DNA of 64,000 bases from Leucobacter soli. GTDB lineage: Bacteria > Actinomycetota > Actinomycetes > Actinomycetales > Microbacteriaceae. The DNA is taken from contig NZ_CAJVAP010000006.1 in the NCBI RefSeq assembly GCF_910593785.1, positions 62,001 to 126,000 on the forward strand. The letters run 5' to 3'. Of this stretch, positions 53,245 through 62,306 are shown in pieces. The notes under the pieces are model-generated. The model did not search any database. It was given only the letters and a program-made list of their open reading frames with translations, and was not told the origin of the DNA. The translations under genes and the position numbers were made by a program. Each line of letters starts with the position of its first letter. The first letter of the stretch is position 1.

Positions 53245-53703
53245 CCGGGCGGTGATGACCCCCGTGGCGGCGGGCTCGGGCTCCCGGCGGATCGCCGTCC
53301 GCAGGGCGAAGAAGAGGACGATGACGGCGGCGGTGATCGACATGTGCCCGAGGCCGGCGACGCCCGCGATCATCTTCGACGACTCGAGTCCCAGCACCGT
53401 GAGCGACCCGTGCAGGATCAGCATGGCGGAGGTCAGGACGATCCCGGCGTGATACAGGCACAGGAACCAGACGAAGCGCTTGCGGGCGAGCGAGAAGCGG
53501 AACGCCCGCTCCAGACCCAGCAGGATCAGGAAGGGGAGGAAGCCGAGCGCCAGCAGGTGGGTGTGGGCCAGCCCGAGCTGGGTGAACGCACCCTCGGGGA
53601 AGCCGTTCAGTTTGGTGAACTCCCGGTAGAAGAGGCCGGAGGCGACGCCGAATCCGGCGTATACGAATGCAGAGACGAGGAGATGATTCAACGGTTTCTT
53701 CAC
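53242..53703 (-). CDS. DUF2871 four-helix membrane protein
   Basis: 153-residue membrane protein recognised as DUF2871 by LGLAHTHLLALGFLPFLILLGLERAF. Four hydrophobic helices are visible, with conserved His residues in helices 2-4 (AHTHLL, LYHAGIV, GLGHMS) that could bind metal or haem. The C-terminus is basic. It is 9 bp before mutY on the same strand. Function unknown. Confidence 0.85.
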   Translation of the reverse strand: MKKPLNHLLVSAFVYAGFGVASGLFYREFTKLNGFPEGAFTQLGLAHTHLLALGFLPFLILLGLERAFRFSLARKRFVWFLCLYHAGIVLTSAMLILHGSLTVLGLESSKMIAGVAGLGHMSITAAVIVLFFALRTAIRREPEPAATGVITAR

Positions 53704-53833
53704 GGTTCCAGCGTCTCGCGCTCTGAGGGGACGGGCATCGTCCGAAAGGTTGAGATCGCGTTCGCGGACTCGCCCGGCTCGCCCGCACCCCGGCGGTGCC
53801 CGCGCTCCCGGCCGATCGGCGCCCCGGAACCTC

Positions 53834-53839
53834 TAGGCT
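53834..53839 (+). promoter_or_regulatory. -10 hexamer of truB
   Basis: TAGGCT ends seven bases before the ATG at 53847. GGAGG lies between, so either a leaderless or a normal start is possible. Confidence 0.5.
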
Positions 53840-53846
53840 GGAGGCG

Positions 53847-54803
53847 ATGGAACACGTACCCAACGGCATCCTGCTGGTCGACAAGGCCGAGGGCTGGACC
53901 AGCCACGATGTGGTCGCCAAGGCGCGGCGCGCCCTCGGCACTCGGAAGGTCGGCCATGCCGGCACCCTGGATCCGATGGCCACCGGTCTCCTGCTGCTCG
54001 GCGCCGGGCCGGCGACCCGGCTGCTCACGCACCTGGTCGGCCTCGACAAGACGTACACGGCGACCATCCGGCTCGGCCAGGCGACCGTGACGGACGACCG
54101 CGAGGGGGACCCGATCGCCACGGCCGAGCCGGGCAGGATCCGCGCGCTGGCCGCCGATCCGGCACCCGTCGCGGCCGCCGTCGCCGCCCTGACCGGGCCG
54201 ATTCAGCAGGCTCCGAGCGCGGTGAGCGCGATCAAGGTCGACGGGCGCCGCGCCTACGACCGCGTGCGCGCGGGCGAGTCGGTCGAGCTGAAGAAGCGGT
54301 CCGTGACGATCCGCGCCTTCGAGACCGGCGAACTGCGCGCGGAGACCGTCATCGGCAGCGATGGCGAGACCGTCGAGATCCTGGACCTCGACGCGACCGT
54401 GCGCTGCTCATCCGGCACCTACGTGCGCGCACTCGCCAGGGACCTCGGTGCCGAGCTCGGCGTGGGCGGCCACCTCACCGCGCTCCGGCGTACCGAGGTC
54501 GGCCCCTTCGACGTCACCGATGCGGTGACCAACTCCGCACTGGCGGACGGAGCGGTCGACGCCGCGGCGCTCCTCGAGCCGGCCGCGGTCGCCTCGCGGC
54601 TCTTCCCGACCATCGCCCTCGATGCGCAGCAGGAGATCGACCTGGGCCACGGCAAGCGCCTCCGGGTGGATCCCGAGCTCCACCCCGACGCGGAACTCTC
54701 GGCCGCGATCGCCCCGAACGGGCGCCTCGTGGGTCTCGTCGAGGTGGTTCGGGGCCGCACCCGCGTCGTCACCAACTTCCCCGTCCCGGAGTCCGCCGCA
54801 TGA
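53847..54803 (+). CDS. truB: tRNA pseudouridine(55) synthase TruB
   Basis: Makes pseudouridine 55 in the T-arm of tRNAs. The catalytic motif KVGHAGTLDPMATG places Asp42. Other family features are NGILLVDKAEGWTSHDVV at the N-terminus, PSAVSAIKVDGRRAYDRVRAGE and RCSSGTYVRALARDLG. The 318-residue length includes the C-terminal PUA-like region. It overlaps the next gene by ATGA. Confidence 0.95.
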   Translation: MEHVPNGILLVDKAEGWTSHDVVAKARRALGTRKVGHAGTLDPMATGLLLLGAGPATRLLTHLVGLDKTYTATIRLGQATVTDDREGDPIATAEPGRIRALAADPAPVAAAVAALTGPIQQAPSAVSAIKVDGRRAYDRVRAGESVELKKRSVTIRAFETGELRAETVIGSDGETVEILDLDATVRCSSGTYVRALARDLGAELGVGGHLTALRRTEVGPFDVTDAVTNSALADGAVDAAALLEPAAVASRLFPTIALDAQQEIDLGHGKRLRVDPELHPDAELSAAIAPNGRLVGLVEVVRGRTRVVTNFPVPESAA

Positions 54804-55156
54804 TCCTCTGGTTCGCCATCGCGCAGATCGCGGTCGCCCTGCTCGCCGCCGTCGTGAGCCTCGCGGTGTTCGCTCGGCGCAGCGCGCCGAACGACTACGC
54901 GCTCGGCGCCACGCTGCTCGTCAGCGTGCTGCTGCTCGCCCAGATCGTCGTCGCGATCGTCGCGCCGTTCGCCGGCAACCCTCCGGCGGGGGACCCGCTC
55001 GAGTTCTGGATGTACCTGATCGTCGCTGCGGCGCTGCCGTTCGGCGCCGGCTTCTGGGCGCTCGTCGACCGCAAGCGCAGCGCGAACCTCGTGCTGCTCG
55101 TGGTCCACGTCTCGGTGGCGGTCATGCTCTACCGGATGCTCGTCATCTGGGGCTGA
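54800..55156 (+). CDS. Small four-helix membrane protein
   Basis: 118-residue protein with four hydrophobic helices (LWFAIAQIAVALLAAVVSLAVFA; YALGATLLVSVLLLAQIVVAIV; FWMYLIVAAALPFGAGFWALV; LVLLVVHVSVAVMLYRMLVI). Its ATG overlaps the truB stop. No family recognised; it resembles many actinobacterial hypothetical membrane proteins in the truB-ribF interval. Confidence 0.82.
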   Translation: MILWFAIAQIAVALLAAVVSLAVFARRSAPNDYALGATLLVSVLLLAQIVVAIVAPFAGNPPAGDPLEFWMYLIVAAALPFGAGFWALVDRKRSANLVLLVVHVSVAVMLYRMLVIWG

Positions 55157-55187
55157 CCAGGGGGCATCCGAGCCCATCCGGGCGCGG

Positions 55188-55193
55188 TAAGCT
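55188..55193 (+). promoter_or_regulatory. -10 hexamer upstream of the second small membrane protein
   Basis: TAAGCT ends seven bases before the GTG at 55201. Confidence 0.5.
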
Positions 55194-55200
55194 GGAACGC

Positions 55201-55659
55201 GTGCCAGAAATCGAGTTGGACGCCGCGGCGACGGACCCCGCACCGCGCACGAGCGGTCTGGGGCGCGTCCTCATCACCGTCTATCTGATCCTCGCGCTCG
55301 CCGCCACGCTCCGCGCGATCTACCAGATCGTCTCGAAGTTCGACGAGGCCCCGCTGGCCTACTCCCTCTCCCTAGTCTCCGGAGTCGTCTACATCGTCGC
55401 CACAGTCGCGCTCCTGAAGCGCACCGGCGTCTGGCGGACCGTGGCGTGGGTCACGCTGATCTTCGAATTCGCAGGGGTGCTGATCGTCGGCACGCTGAGC
55501 TTCACCCACCCGGGTCTCTTCGCGCATCCGTCGGTGTGGTCGTGGTTCGGGGCCGGCTACCTGCTGGTGCCCCTCGTGCTGCCCGTGCTCGGGATGATCT
55601 GGTTGCACCGCACGCGCGACGGCCGTGCAAGGCTCGCCGGGACGGAGGCGGTCCGCTGA
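55201..55659 (+). CDS. Membrane protein upstream of ribF
   Basis: 152-residue product from a GTG (VPEIELDAAATDPAPRTSG). Four helices are visible (VLITVYLILALAATLRAIYQIV; LSLVSGVVYIVATVALL; VAWVTLIFEFAGVLIVGTLSF; FGAGYLLVPLVLPVLGMIWL). A basic tail ends at a TGATG overlap with ribF. It is a conserved-looking ribF neighbour; function unknown. Confidence 0.85.
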   Translation: MPEIELDAAATDPAPRTSGLGRVLITVYLILALAATLRAIYQIVSKFDEAPLAYSLSLVSGVVYIVATVALLKRTGVWRTVAWVTLIFEFAGVLIVGTLSFTHPGLFAHPSVWSWFGAGYLLVPLVLPVLGMIWLHRTRDGRARLAGTEAVR

Positions 55660-56612
55660 TGCGCGTCTATCGTTCGCTCGATGCGATCCCGGCCGACGCC
55701 TTCGCAGGCGGCACCGCCGTCGCGATCGGCAAGTTCGACGGCGTCCACCTCGGTCATCGCGCGCTCGTCCGGGGCATCGCCGAGGCGGCAGAGCAGCGCG
55801 GGCTCGAACCCGTGGTCTTCACCTTCGAGAACAACCCGCTCAGCCTCCTGCGCCCCGACATCTGCCCGGTGCCGATCATGAGCACGCAGCAGCGGATCGA
55901 CGCTCTCGCCGGCGCCGGCGCCACGACGTGCGTCATCGTCCCGTTCGACGAGGCGCTCGCCGCGGTCCCCGCCGAGGAGTTCATGGCCCGCATCCTCGTC
56001 GACACGCTGCACGCGAGGCATCTGAGCTTCGGCCGGGACTTCCGCTTCGGCCACGGGGGCGCGGGCGATGCGGCCCTGCTCGAGCGGAGCGGCGAGCGTC
56101 TCGGGTTCACGGTCGAGGTGCTCGAGCAGGTCGAGGATCCCGAGCTGGGGCGAGTCTCCTCCTCTCGGGTGCGCGAGGCGATCCTGCAGGGAGACGTCGA
56201 CGTCGCCGCCCGCATGATGGGCGGGCCGGTGTCGGTGCGGAGCATCGTCGTGCACGGGGATGCGCGCGGGCGCGAACTCGGTTTCCCGACGGCGAACCTC
56301 GGTGATCCCATCGAGGGGCTCGTGCCGGCGCACGGCGTCTACGCCGGATGGGCGATCGTCGGCGGACGGCAGTACGAGGCGGCGATCTCGGTCGGTGTGA
56401 ACCTCACGTTCGGCGCGGACGGCCCCGCGCGGGTCGAGGCGAATCTGCTCGACTTCTCGGGCGACATCTACGGCGAGGAGATCGAGGTGCGCTTCGCGGA
56501 GCGCCTGCGCGGCATGGTGGCCTTCTCCGGGATCGACGCGCTGATCGAGCGGATCCAGGAGGACGTCCGACAGACCCGGGTCATTCTGCTGGGCCAGGAT
56601 TCGTCGCAATAG
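55659..56612 (+). CDS. ribF: Bifunctional riboflavin kinase / FAD synthetase
   Basis: Makes FMN and then FAD from riboflavin. The N-terminal adenylyltransferase domain has the nucleotide-binding motif GKFDGVHLGH (24-33) and SSSRVREAI. The C-terminal kinase domain has GRELGFPTANL and the GVYAGWA strand. The 317-residue length is standard. The ATG overlaps the previous stop by one base (TGATG). FAD supply is relevant to the flavin-dependent monooxygenase in this window only in a general way. Confidence 0.95.
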   Translation: MRVYRSLDAIPADAFAGGTAVAIGKFDGVHLGHRALVRGIAEAAEQRGLEPVVFTFENNPLSLLRPDICPVPIMSTQQRIDALAGAGATTCVIVPFDEALAAVPAEEFMARILVDTLHARHLSFGRDFRFGHGGAGDAALLERSGERLGFTVEVLEQVEDPELGRVSSSRVREAILQGDVDVAARMMGGPVSVRSIVVHGDARGRELGFPTANLGDPIEGLVPAHGVYAGWAIVGGRQYEAAISVGVNLTFGADGPARVEANLLDFSGDIYGEEIEVRFAERLRGMVAFSGIDALIERIQEDVRQTRVILLGQDSSQ

Positions 56613-56683
56613 TCCCCGAGGTCGCAGCGCCAGAGTTCCGTGGCCGCCGCGCAGCGGCTCCGCCGGACCCGGCCGCGCCGTAC

Positions 56684-56699
56684 GCCGACCGCGGTCGGC
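56684..56699. promoter_or_regulatory. Perfect 16-bp palindrome between ribF and the SNF2 gene
   Basis: The half GCCGACCG is followed by its exact reverse complement. It lies 72 bp after ribF and about 20 bp before TAGCAT (56720-56725), a possible -10 for the helicase gene. It is either a short terminator stem or an operator. Confidence 0.4.
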
Positions 56700-56856
56700 A
56701 TCCACTCGGCGCGTACTGCTAGCATGGAGACGGATCGCACCCGCGTCCACCGCTCGCGCCGCCGTGTCAGGCACGTCGTCAGGCCGAGCGAACAGGGCCG
56801 GAGGGTGGATCCCGCAGCCCCGTTCACGGGCCGTGCACACGCCGATCAGGAGATCC

Positions 56857-58980
56857 ATGGCAACCACGACTGCCACTCGAGCGGGCAGGTCCCGCGGCCA
56901 GGCCCGCAAGCGCCACACCCACAACGAGGGCATCATCCCGCTGCTCGCCCGTGCCGTCCGCGAGGTCGAGGCTTCGGCGCAGCGTGGCAAGGCGAGCCCG
57001 GCGAACCGCACGAAGTTCCACGTCATCGCGCTGCTGATGCGCGAGGAGCGCGCCAGGGTGAAGACCGATGAGAGCGTCGGCGACGCTGAGCGGGCGGAGA
57101 CGCTCAAGCGCCTCGACGGGGTCGCGTCGATCCTCGCGAAGACGGCGGCCCGCGACACGAGCCTGATCACGCTGCTCGAGCCGGCCGCGCCGGTGAGCGA
57201 AGCGGCACGGATGCTCAAGCGCAAGATGATCGCGCAAGCCGGCATCGAGCTGGCCGATGCCGAGCCGGAGCCGGAGCCCTCCAAGGCGATCGTGCCGGCC
57301 GAGCTGGCCGAGCGGCAGGTCGAGCCGCAGGGCATCGATGCGCGGATCCTCGCGAACCCGTTCCTGGCGCCCGACCCCACCAGTACGCGAAAGCCGACCC
57401 CTGTCGTGCGGCTCGCCAACTGGGAACTGCTCGGCCCGCTGCTCAAGTCCTTCGAGCAGGGCGGGGGAGGGTCCGCCTGCATGCAGCTTCCCGAGCCGCC
57501 GGTGCCGGATCGCCTCGCCCCTCCCGGGCTCGAGCTCATGGCGCACCAGGCGCGCTTCCTCGCGAGTGTGCGCGAGGGGCACCGCAGCTTCCTGCTCGCC
57601 GACGAGCCGGGCCTCGGCAAGACCGCGCAGTCGGTGATCGCCGCCTCGGTCGCGGATGCGTACCCGCTGCTCGTCGTCGTGCCGAACGTCGTGAAGATGA
57701 ACTGGGCCAGAGAGGTGCAGCGGTGGACGCCGCAACGCCGGGTTACCGTCATCCACGGCGACGGCGATGACATCGACGCCTTCGCCGACGTGTTCGTGGT
57801 GAACTACGACATCCTCGACCGCCATCTGAGCTGGATCTCCCGCTTCGGCTTCCGCGGCATGGTGGTCGATGAGGCGCACATGATCAAGAACGTGCAGTCG
57901 CAGCGCTCCCGCAACGTCCTGGCGATCTCCGAGCGCATCCGCGAGCGCGTCCCCGGCGGACGCCCGCTGCTGCTGGCCTTGACCGGTACGCCGCTGATCA
58001 ACGACATCGACGACTTCCGGGCGATCTGGCGATTCCTCGGCTGGGCCGATGCGGAGAAGCCCGGACCCGAGCTCATGGCGAAGCTCGAGCACAGCGGCTA
58101 CACGCCCGCTGACGCGCCGTTCTACCCGGCCGCGCGCCAGAGCGTCGTCGACATGGGGATCGTGCGTCGGCGCAAGATCGATGTGGCCGCGGATCTGCCG
58201 GCGAAGCGCGTGGTCGACCTCCCGGTGGAGCTCGACGACGATCTCGGTCGCGGCATCCGCGAGGCCGAGCAGCAGCTCGCCGCCAAGTTGGTCGCCCGCT
58301 ACACCACGATCAAGGCGGGCAAGCTCGGCCGCGAGTTGAGCGACGAGTCGATCATCCGGATGGTCTGCGCGCAGGAGCTCGAGGACTCGAACGGATCCAC
58401 GAGCGGAATCAACGTCTTCACGATGGTGCGCCAGATCGGGCAGGCGAAGGCCGGGCTCGCGGCCGACTACGCGGCGCAGCTCGCGCGCTCGGTCGGCAAG
58501 GTGGTCTTCTTCGCGAAGCACATCGATGTGATGGATCGCGCCGAGGCGGCCTTCGCCGAGCGCGGTCTCGGCACCGTCTCGATCCGCGGCGACCAGACGG
58601 CGACCAGCCGGCAGGAGCAGATCGACGCGTTCAATAACGACCCCGAGGTCGCGGTCGCGGTCTGCTCGCTCACCGCGGCGGGCGTCGGCGTGAATCTCCA
58701 GGCCGCCTCGGACGTGGTGCTCGCCGAGCTCAGCTGGACCGACGCCGAGCAGACCCAGGCGATCGACCGCGTGCACCGCATCGGCCAGGAGGAGCCGGTC
58801 ACCGCGTGGCGCATCGTCGCCGCGCAGACGATCGACGCGCGCATCGCCGAGCTGATCGACGCCAAGGCCGGACTCGCGGCCCGCGCGCTCGACGGCGCCG
58901 CAGCCCCCGCGGAGGACGCGGATCCGGTGCAGTTGCTCGCTCTGATCTCGGTGCTGAAGGGAGCGCTCGCGCAGCGGTAG
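56857..58980 (+). CDS. SNF2-family DEAH helicase-like ATPase
   Basis: 707-residue superfamily 2 ATPase with the SNF2 core only. The N-terminal 180 residues are helical and basic, with no zinc finger. Walker A lies in ADEPGLGKTAQS (GLGKT at 252-256), DEAH at 338-341 and motif III in LALTGTPLINDI. The C-terminal lobe has FFAKHIDVMDRAEAAF and ends with motif VI region QTQAIDRVHRIGQEEPV. The ATG at 56857 is preceded by AGGAGA. Related to SMARCAL1/RapA-type remodelers of DNA-protein or fork structures; exact role unknown. Stand-alone gene. Confidence 0.88.
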   Translation: MATTTATRAGRSRGQARKRHTHNEGIIPLLARAVREVEASAQRGKASPANRTKFHVIALLMREERARVKTDESVGDAERAETLKRLDGVASILAKTAARDTSLITLLEPAAPVSEAARMLKRKMIAQAGIELADAEPEPEPSKAIVPAELAERQVEPQGIDARILANPFLAPDPTSTRKPTPVVRLANWELLGPLLKSFEQGGGGSACMQLPEPPVPDRLAPPGLELMAHQARFLASVREGHRSFLLADEPGLGKTAQSVIAASVADAYPLLVVVPNVVKMNWAREVQRWTPQRRVTVIHGDGDDIDAFADVFVVNYDILDRHLSWISRFGFRGMVVDEAHMIKNVQSQRSRNVLAISERIRERVPGGRPLLLALTGTPLINDIDDFRAIWRFLGWADAEKPGPELMAKLEHSGYTPADAPFYPAARQSVVDMGIVRRRKIDVAADLPAKRVVDLPVELDDDLGRGIREAEQQLAAKLVARYTTIKAGKLGRELSDESIIRMVCAQELEDSNGSTSGINVFTMVRQIGQAKAGLAADYAAQLARSVGKVVFFAKHIDVMDRAEAAFAERGLGTVSIRGDQTATSRQEQIDAFNNDPEVAVAVCSLTAAGVGVNLQAASDVVLAELSWTDAEQTQAIDRVHRIGQEEPVTAWRIVAAQTIDARIAELIDAKAGLAARALDGAAAPAEDADPVQLLALISVLKGALAQR

Positions 58981-59096
58981 TCGACCGGTCTTGGCGGTTT
59001 CTATCCGCGGCTTGGCGGAAACACGGATGTCCGCGATGTTCCTGCCATCGCTAGCATGGGTTGAGCGAAGGTTCCACGGCTCGGAATGAGGGGTGC

Positions 59097-60131
59097 ATGC
59101 GCATCGGAGTGCTCTGCTCGGGCGGCGACAGCCCCGGGATGAATGCGGCGATCCGCGGCGCGACGCTGCGCGGGGTCGACGTGCACGGCTTCGAGATGGT
59201 CGGCTTCGTCGACGGCTGGCGCGGGTTCCACGAGGGCGAGACGGTCGAGCTGGATCGCCCGGCCGTGCGCGGACTCTCCGGCCAGGGCGGGGTGTTCATC
59301 GGCACCAGCCGGGTCCCACCGTTCGATGGAGGGCCCGGCGAAGCGGATCTCACGGACTTCCGGGCGAGGTTCGCCGACTACGGCCTCGATGCGTTCATGC
59401 TGATCGGGGGCAACGGCACGCAGCGGGTCTCGTCGATCCTGCACGATTCCGGGATCCCCGTCGTCGGCCTGCCGAAGACCATCGACAACGACCTCGACGG
59501 CACCGACTACACCTTCGGCTTCGACACCGCCGTGTCGATCGCCACCGAGGCGATCGATCGGCTGCGCACCACGGGCGACTCGCATCGCCGGTGCATGGTG
59601 CTCGAGGTCATGGGGCGCGACGCGGGCTGGATCGCGCTGCACGCCGGAATGGCGGGCGGTGCCCAGGCGATCCTGGTGCCCGAGTTCCCGGAATCGATCG
59701 ATCAGGTGTGCGACTGGGTGACGAGCGTGCGGGATCGCGGTCGCTCATCGCTTGTCGTCGTCGCCGAGGGCTTCGCGCTCGCCGGGAACGGCTCCCAGGT
59801 TACCCGCGACGGCCGCGACGGCTTCGGCCGCCTGCGACTCGGCGGCGTCGCAGAGTCGCTCGCCCCGGTGATCGAGGAGCGCACCGGTATCGAGACCCGC
59901 GCGACCGTACTGGGCCACGTGCAGCGGGGCGGCGCCCCGACCGCCTTCGACCGGGTGCTCGCGACCCGCACGGGCATCGCCGGAGCCGATGCGGCCCTGC
60001 ACGAGGACTGGGGCACCATGGCGGCGCTGCGCGGCGATCGGATCGAGATGATCCCGTTCGCCGACGCCGTGGGCCGGTTGAAGACCGTGCCCGACGACCG
60101 CTACGCGGAAGTGCGCCTCAACTTCGGGTGA
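59097..60131 (+). CDS. pfkA: 6-phosphofructokinase, group III type
   Basis: Phosphorylates fructose 6-phosphate. The 344-residue protein has GGDSPGMN (9-16), PKTIDNDLDGTDYTFGFDTA and GHVQRGGAPTAFDR. The Lys in PKTIDND is usual in the mixed ATP/PPi group III. The phosphate-binding loop reads GGNGT (104-108): Gly107 favours ATP over PPi, while Asn106 replaces the usual Glu or Asp that contacts Mg. GAGGGG precedes the ATG. Convergent with the mycoredoxin gene after 18 bp. Confidence 0.92.
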   Translation: MRIGVLCSGGDSPGMNAAIRGATLRGVDVHGFEMVGFVDGWRGFHEGETVELDRPAVRGLSGQGGVFIGTSRVPPFDGGPGEADLTDFRARFADYGLDAFMLIGGNGTQRVSSILHDSGIPVVGLPKTIDNDLDGTDYTFGFDTAVSIATEAIDRLRTTGDSHRRCMVLEVMGRDAGWIALHAGMAGGAQAILVPEFPESIDQVCDWVTSVRDRGRSSLVVVAEGFALAGNGSQVTRDGRDGFGRLRLGGVAESLAPVIEERTGIETRATVLGHVQRGGAPTAFDRVLATRTGIAGADAALHEDWGTMAALRGDRIEMIPFADAVGRLKTVPDDRYAEVRLNFG

Positions 60132-60149
60132 GGGCGGCGCGACTGAGCG

Positions 60150-60413
60150 CTACGCCGCGAGGCGCGTCTTCACCTCGCCCAGCGAGGGGTTGGTCGCCGA
60201 ACTTCCGTCGGGGAAGATGACGGTCGGCACTACGGCGTTCCCGCCGTTGATCGACTTGACCAGATCCTCGGTGCCTGGGGTGCTCTCGATGTCGACCTCG
60301 GTGTAGCCGATGCCCTCGTGATCGAGCATCTTCTTCAGCCGTTTGCAATAGCTGCACCATTCCGTGGAGAACATGGTGATGGTGCCGTTCTCGGGCACGT
60401 ACTCGTTGCTCAT
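60150..60413 (-). CDS. mrx: Mycoredoxin/glutaredoxin-like thiol oxidoreductase
   Basis: 87-residue thioredoxin-fold protein with the redox motif WCSYC (Cys20, Cys23) and the cis-Pro in AVVPTVIFPDGS. Size and sequence match actinobacterial mycoredoxins, which reduce mixed disulfides with mycothiol. GGAGG lies before the ATG. mshD in the same window supplies the last step of mycothiol synthesis, though the genes are not adjacent. Confidence 0.85.
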   Translation of the reverse strand: MSNEYVPENGTITMFSTEWCSYCKRLKKMLDHEGIGYTEVDIESTPGTEDLVKSINGGNAVVPTVIFPDGSSATNPSLGEVKTRLAA

Positions 60414-60503
60414 CTCAGCCTCCTGCAGACGGGATCGGGAGTTCCAGCAGTCTATCGGGAACACCCCGGTTCCGACTTGACCAGGCGGCGGGAAGATTGC
60501 GAA

Positions 60504-60542
60504 GATGAACTGCACGCGCGCGCGGGTGAATCGCCGGTGAAC
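60504..60542. promoter_or_regulatory. PHO-box-like repeats upstream of pit
   Basis: GATGAAC (60504), GGTGAAT (60525) and GGTGAAC (60536) lie 53-91 bp before the pit start. The last two are 11 bp apart. Read on the minus strand they are GTTCACC and ATTCACC, the same motif as before pstS. Confidence 0.6.
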
Positions 60543-60594
60543 CGGAGATGTCGGTGCGAGCGAGCCGACGTATCCGTTCGAACGAAAGACGCCG

Positions 60595-61980
60595 GTGGAA
60601 CTCACCCTCATCGTGTTGCTGGTCATCGTGCTGGCGCTGTTCTTCGACTTCACGAACGGATTCCACGACACCGCGAACGCGATGGCGACGCCGATCGCGA
60701 CCGGGGCGCTGAAGCCCAAGACGGCTGTGCTGCTCGCCGCCATTCTGAACCTGGTCGGCGCGTTCCTCTCGACCGAGGTGGCCAAGACCATCTCCGGCGG
60801 CCTCATCAACGAGGGCGACGGCGGTGTGATGATCACGCCGGAACTGATCTTCGCCGGCCTCATCGGCGCCATCGTATGGAACCTGGTCACCTGGCTCTAC
60901 GGACTGCCCTCGAGCTCATCGCACGCGCTGTTCGGCGGCCTCATCGGCGCGGCCATCGTCGGCGCGGGGATCCACGCGATCAACGGCGGAGTCTTCCTCT
61001 CGAAGATCCTCATCCCCATGGTGGCCGCGCCGCTGACCGCGGGCATCGTCGCCTTCACCGCGACCAAGCTCGCCTACGCCATCACGCGGCGCCATGACGG
61101 GAAGAAGGACGGGCGAGGCCGGTTCCGGTACGCCCAGATCGCCTCGTCCTCCCTGATCGCCCTCGCGCACGGAACGAACGACGCGCAGAAGACCATGGGC
61201 GTGATCACGCTCACGCTCGTCGCCTGGGCGTCGATGGCGGGAACCGCAGACCTTCCGGTCTGGGCGGCGGTACCCGACGGCGGCGGGCCCCCCTTCTGGG
61301 TCGTCGTGACCTGCGCCTTCGCGATCGCCCTGGGCACTTATTCCGGAGGCTGGAGGATCATCCGCACCCTCGGCGCCGGACTCACCCAGGTGAAGCCGGC
61401 GCAGGGCTTCGCAGCGGAGACGAGCACGGCCGCGACCATCCTCGCCTCCAGCCACCTCGGCTTCGCGCTCTCGACGACGCAGGTCGCCTCCGGTTCCGTC
61501 ATCGGTTCTGGCCTCGGTCGTCGCGGTTCGAGCGTGCGGTGGCGCACGGTGGGCAGGATCGCCTCGGGCTGGCTCTTCACCCTGCCCGCAGCCGGGGCGG
61601 TCGGCGCCGTCGCCGCCGCCATCGCGCACCTCGGCGTCATCGGTGTGATCGTCGACGCCGTGCTCGGCCTGTTCTTCATCCTCTTCATCTTCTGGCGCTC
61701 GGCCCGCAACAAGGTCGACCATTCGAACGCCATCGCGGTCCCCGACGTCGCCGAGTCCGGGTACGCCGTTCGCATCCGCGGCCGCAAGGTGCGCCAGGTG
61801 CCCACGAAGACCGGCACCGTGCCGCCGCTCACCCCGGTCGCGCAGTCCGCCGCGCTCTCCGACAAGGCTGTGCGGGAAGCGGAGAAGCGTGCAGCCGCGG
61901 AGCAGGAGGCCGCCGAGAAGGCGGCGCGCAAGGCGGCCAAGCATGCGCGGAAGCAGCAGAAGAACGGGGGTGCACGATGA
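60595..61980 (+). CDS. pit: Low-affinity inorganic phosphate transporter (Pit family)
   Basis: Phosphate:cation symporter of 461 residues. The two inverted-repeat signatures are present: DFTNGFHDTANAMATPIATGAL near residue 20 and LAHGTNDAQKTMGVI in the second half. About ten hydrophobic helices are visible. The C-terminal 60 residues are a basic, Lys/Ala-rich cytoplasmic tail (KRAAAEQEAAEKAARKAAKHARKQQK pattern). GTG start. Overlaps the next gene by ATGA. PHO-like repeats upstream suggest it belongs to the phosphate regulon. Confidence 0.94.
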   Translation: MELTLIVLLVIVLALFFDFTNGFHDTANAMATPIATGALKPKTAVLLAAILNLVGAFLSTEVAKTISGGLINEGDGGVMITPELIFAGLIGAIVWNLVTWLYGLPSSSSHALFGGLIGAAIVGAGIHAINGGVFLSKILIPMVAAPLTAGIVAFTATKLAYAITRRHDGKKDGRGRFRYAQIASSSLIALAHGTNDAQKTMGVITLTLVAWASMAGTADLPVWAAVPDGGGPPFWVVVTCAFAIALGTYSGGWRIIRTLGAGLTQVKPAQGFAAETSTAATILASSHLGFALSTTQVASGSVIGSGLGRRGSSVRWRTVGRIASGWLFTLPAAGAVGAVAAAIAHLGVIGVIVDAVLGLFFILFIFWRSARNKVDHSNAIAVPDVAESGYAVRIRGRKVRQVPTKTGTVPPLTPVAQSAALSDKAVREAEKRAAAEQEAAEKAARKAAKHARKQQKNGGAR

Positions 61981-62270
61981 TCGATTGGGGCGCCTTCGTC
62001 ATCGTCTTCGTCTCGGCGCTCGTCGCCGCCTGCGTGCTGGTCTCGCTCTACTCGCTGGGAATCCGGTTCCTCGCGACACCGCCGCCGAAACGACAGCTCG
62101 AGGACGGCAGCTTCGAACCCGACGCCCCGAGCCGCGACGACGAGGACGACGACGTTGACGATCTCGGCCGCCCCAGGTGGGCGACCATCGCGGCCTACGC
62201 CTGCTTCGCGCTCTCCGCCGCCGGGGTGCTGTGGGGCATCTACTTGATCGTGCCCGCCCTCCACGGCTGA
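61977..62270 (+). CDS. Small membrane protein coupled to pit
   Basis: 97-residue protein with two helices (WGAFVIVFVSALVAACVLVSLYSLGI and WATIAAYACFALSAAGVLWGIYLIV) flanking an acidic loop (RDDEDDDVDDLG). Its ATG overlaps the pit stop by 4 bp, so it is co-translated and may assist the transporter. Similar small proteins follow pit in other actinobacteria; no function known. Confidence 0.82.
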   Translation: MIDWGAFVIVFVSALVAACVLVSLYSLGIRFLATPPPKRQLEDGSFEPDAPSRDDEDDDVDDLGRPRWATIAAYACFALSAAGVLWGIYLIVPALHG

Positions 62271-62294
62271 CTCCGCGCTCGGATCCGAGGCGCA

Positions 62295-62300
62295 TAGGGT
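62295..62300 (+). promoter_or_regulatory. -10 hexamer of the aldehyde dehydrogenase gene, leaderless spacing
   Basis: TAGGGT ends six bases before the ATG at 62307. Confidence 0.55.
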
Positions 62301-62306
62301 GGAACC

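Noticed and set aside
59084-59097. Third copy of the 61-bp palindrome near the pfkA start (AATGAGGGGTGC)
   Set aside because: Only about 12 bases match and they coincide with the ribosome-binding site; no arms follow.
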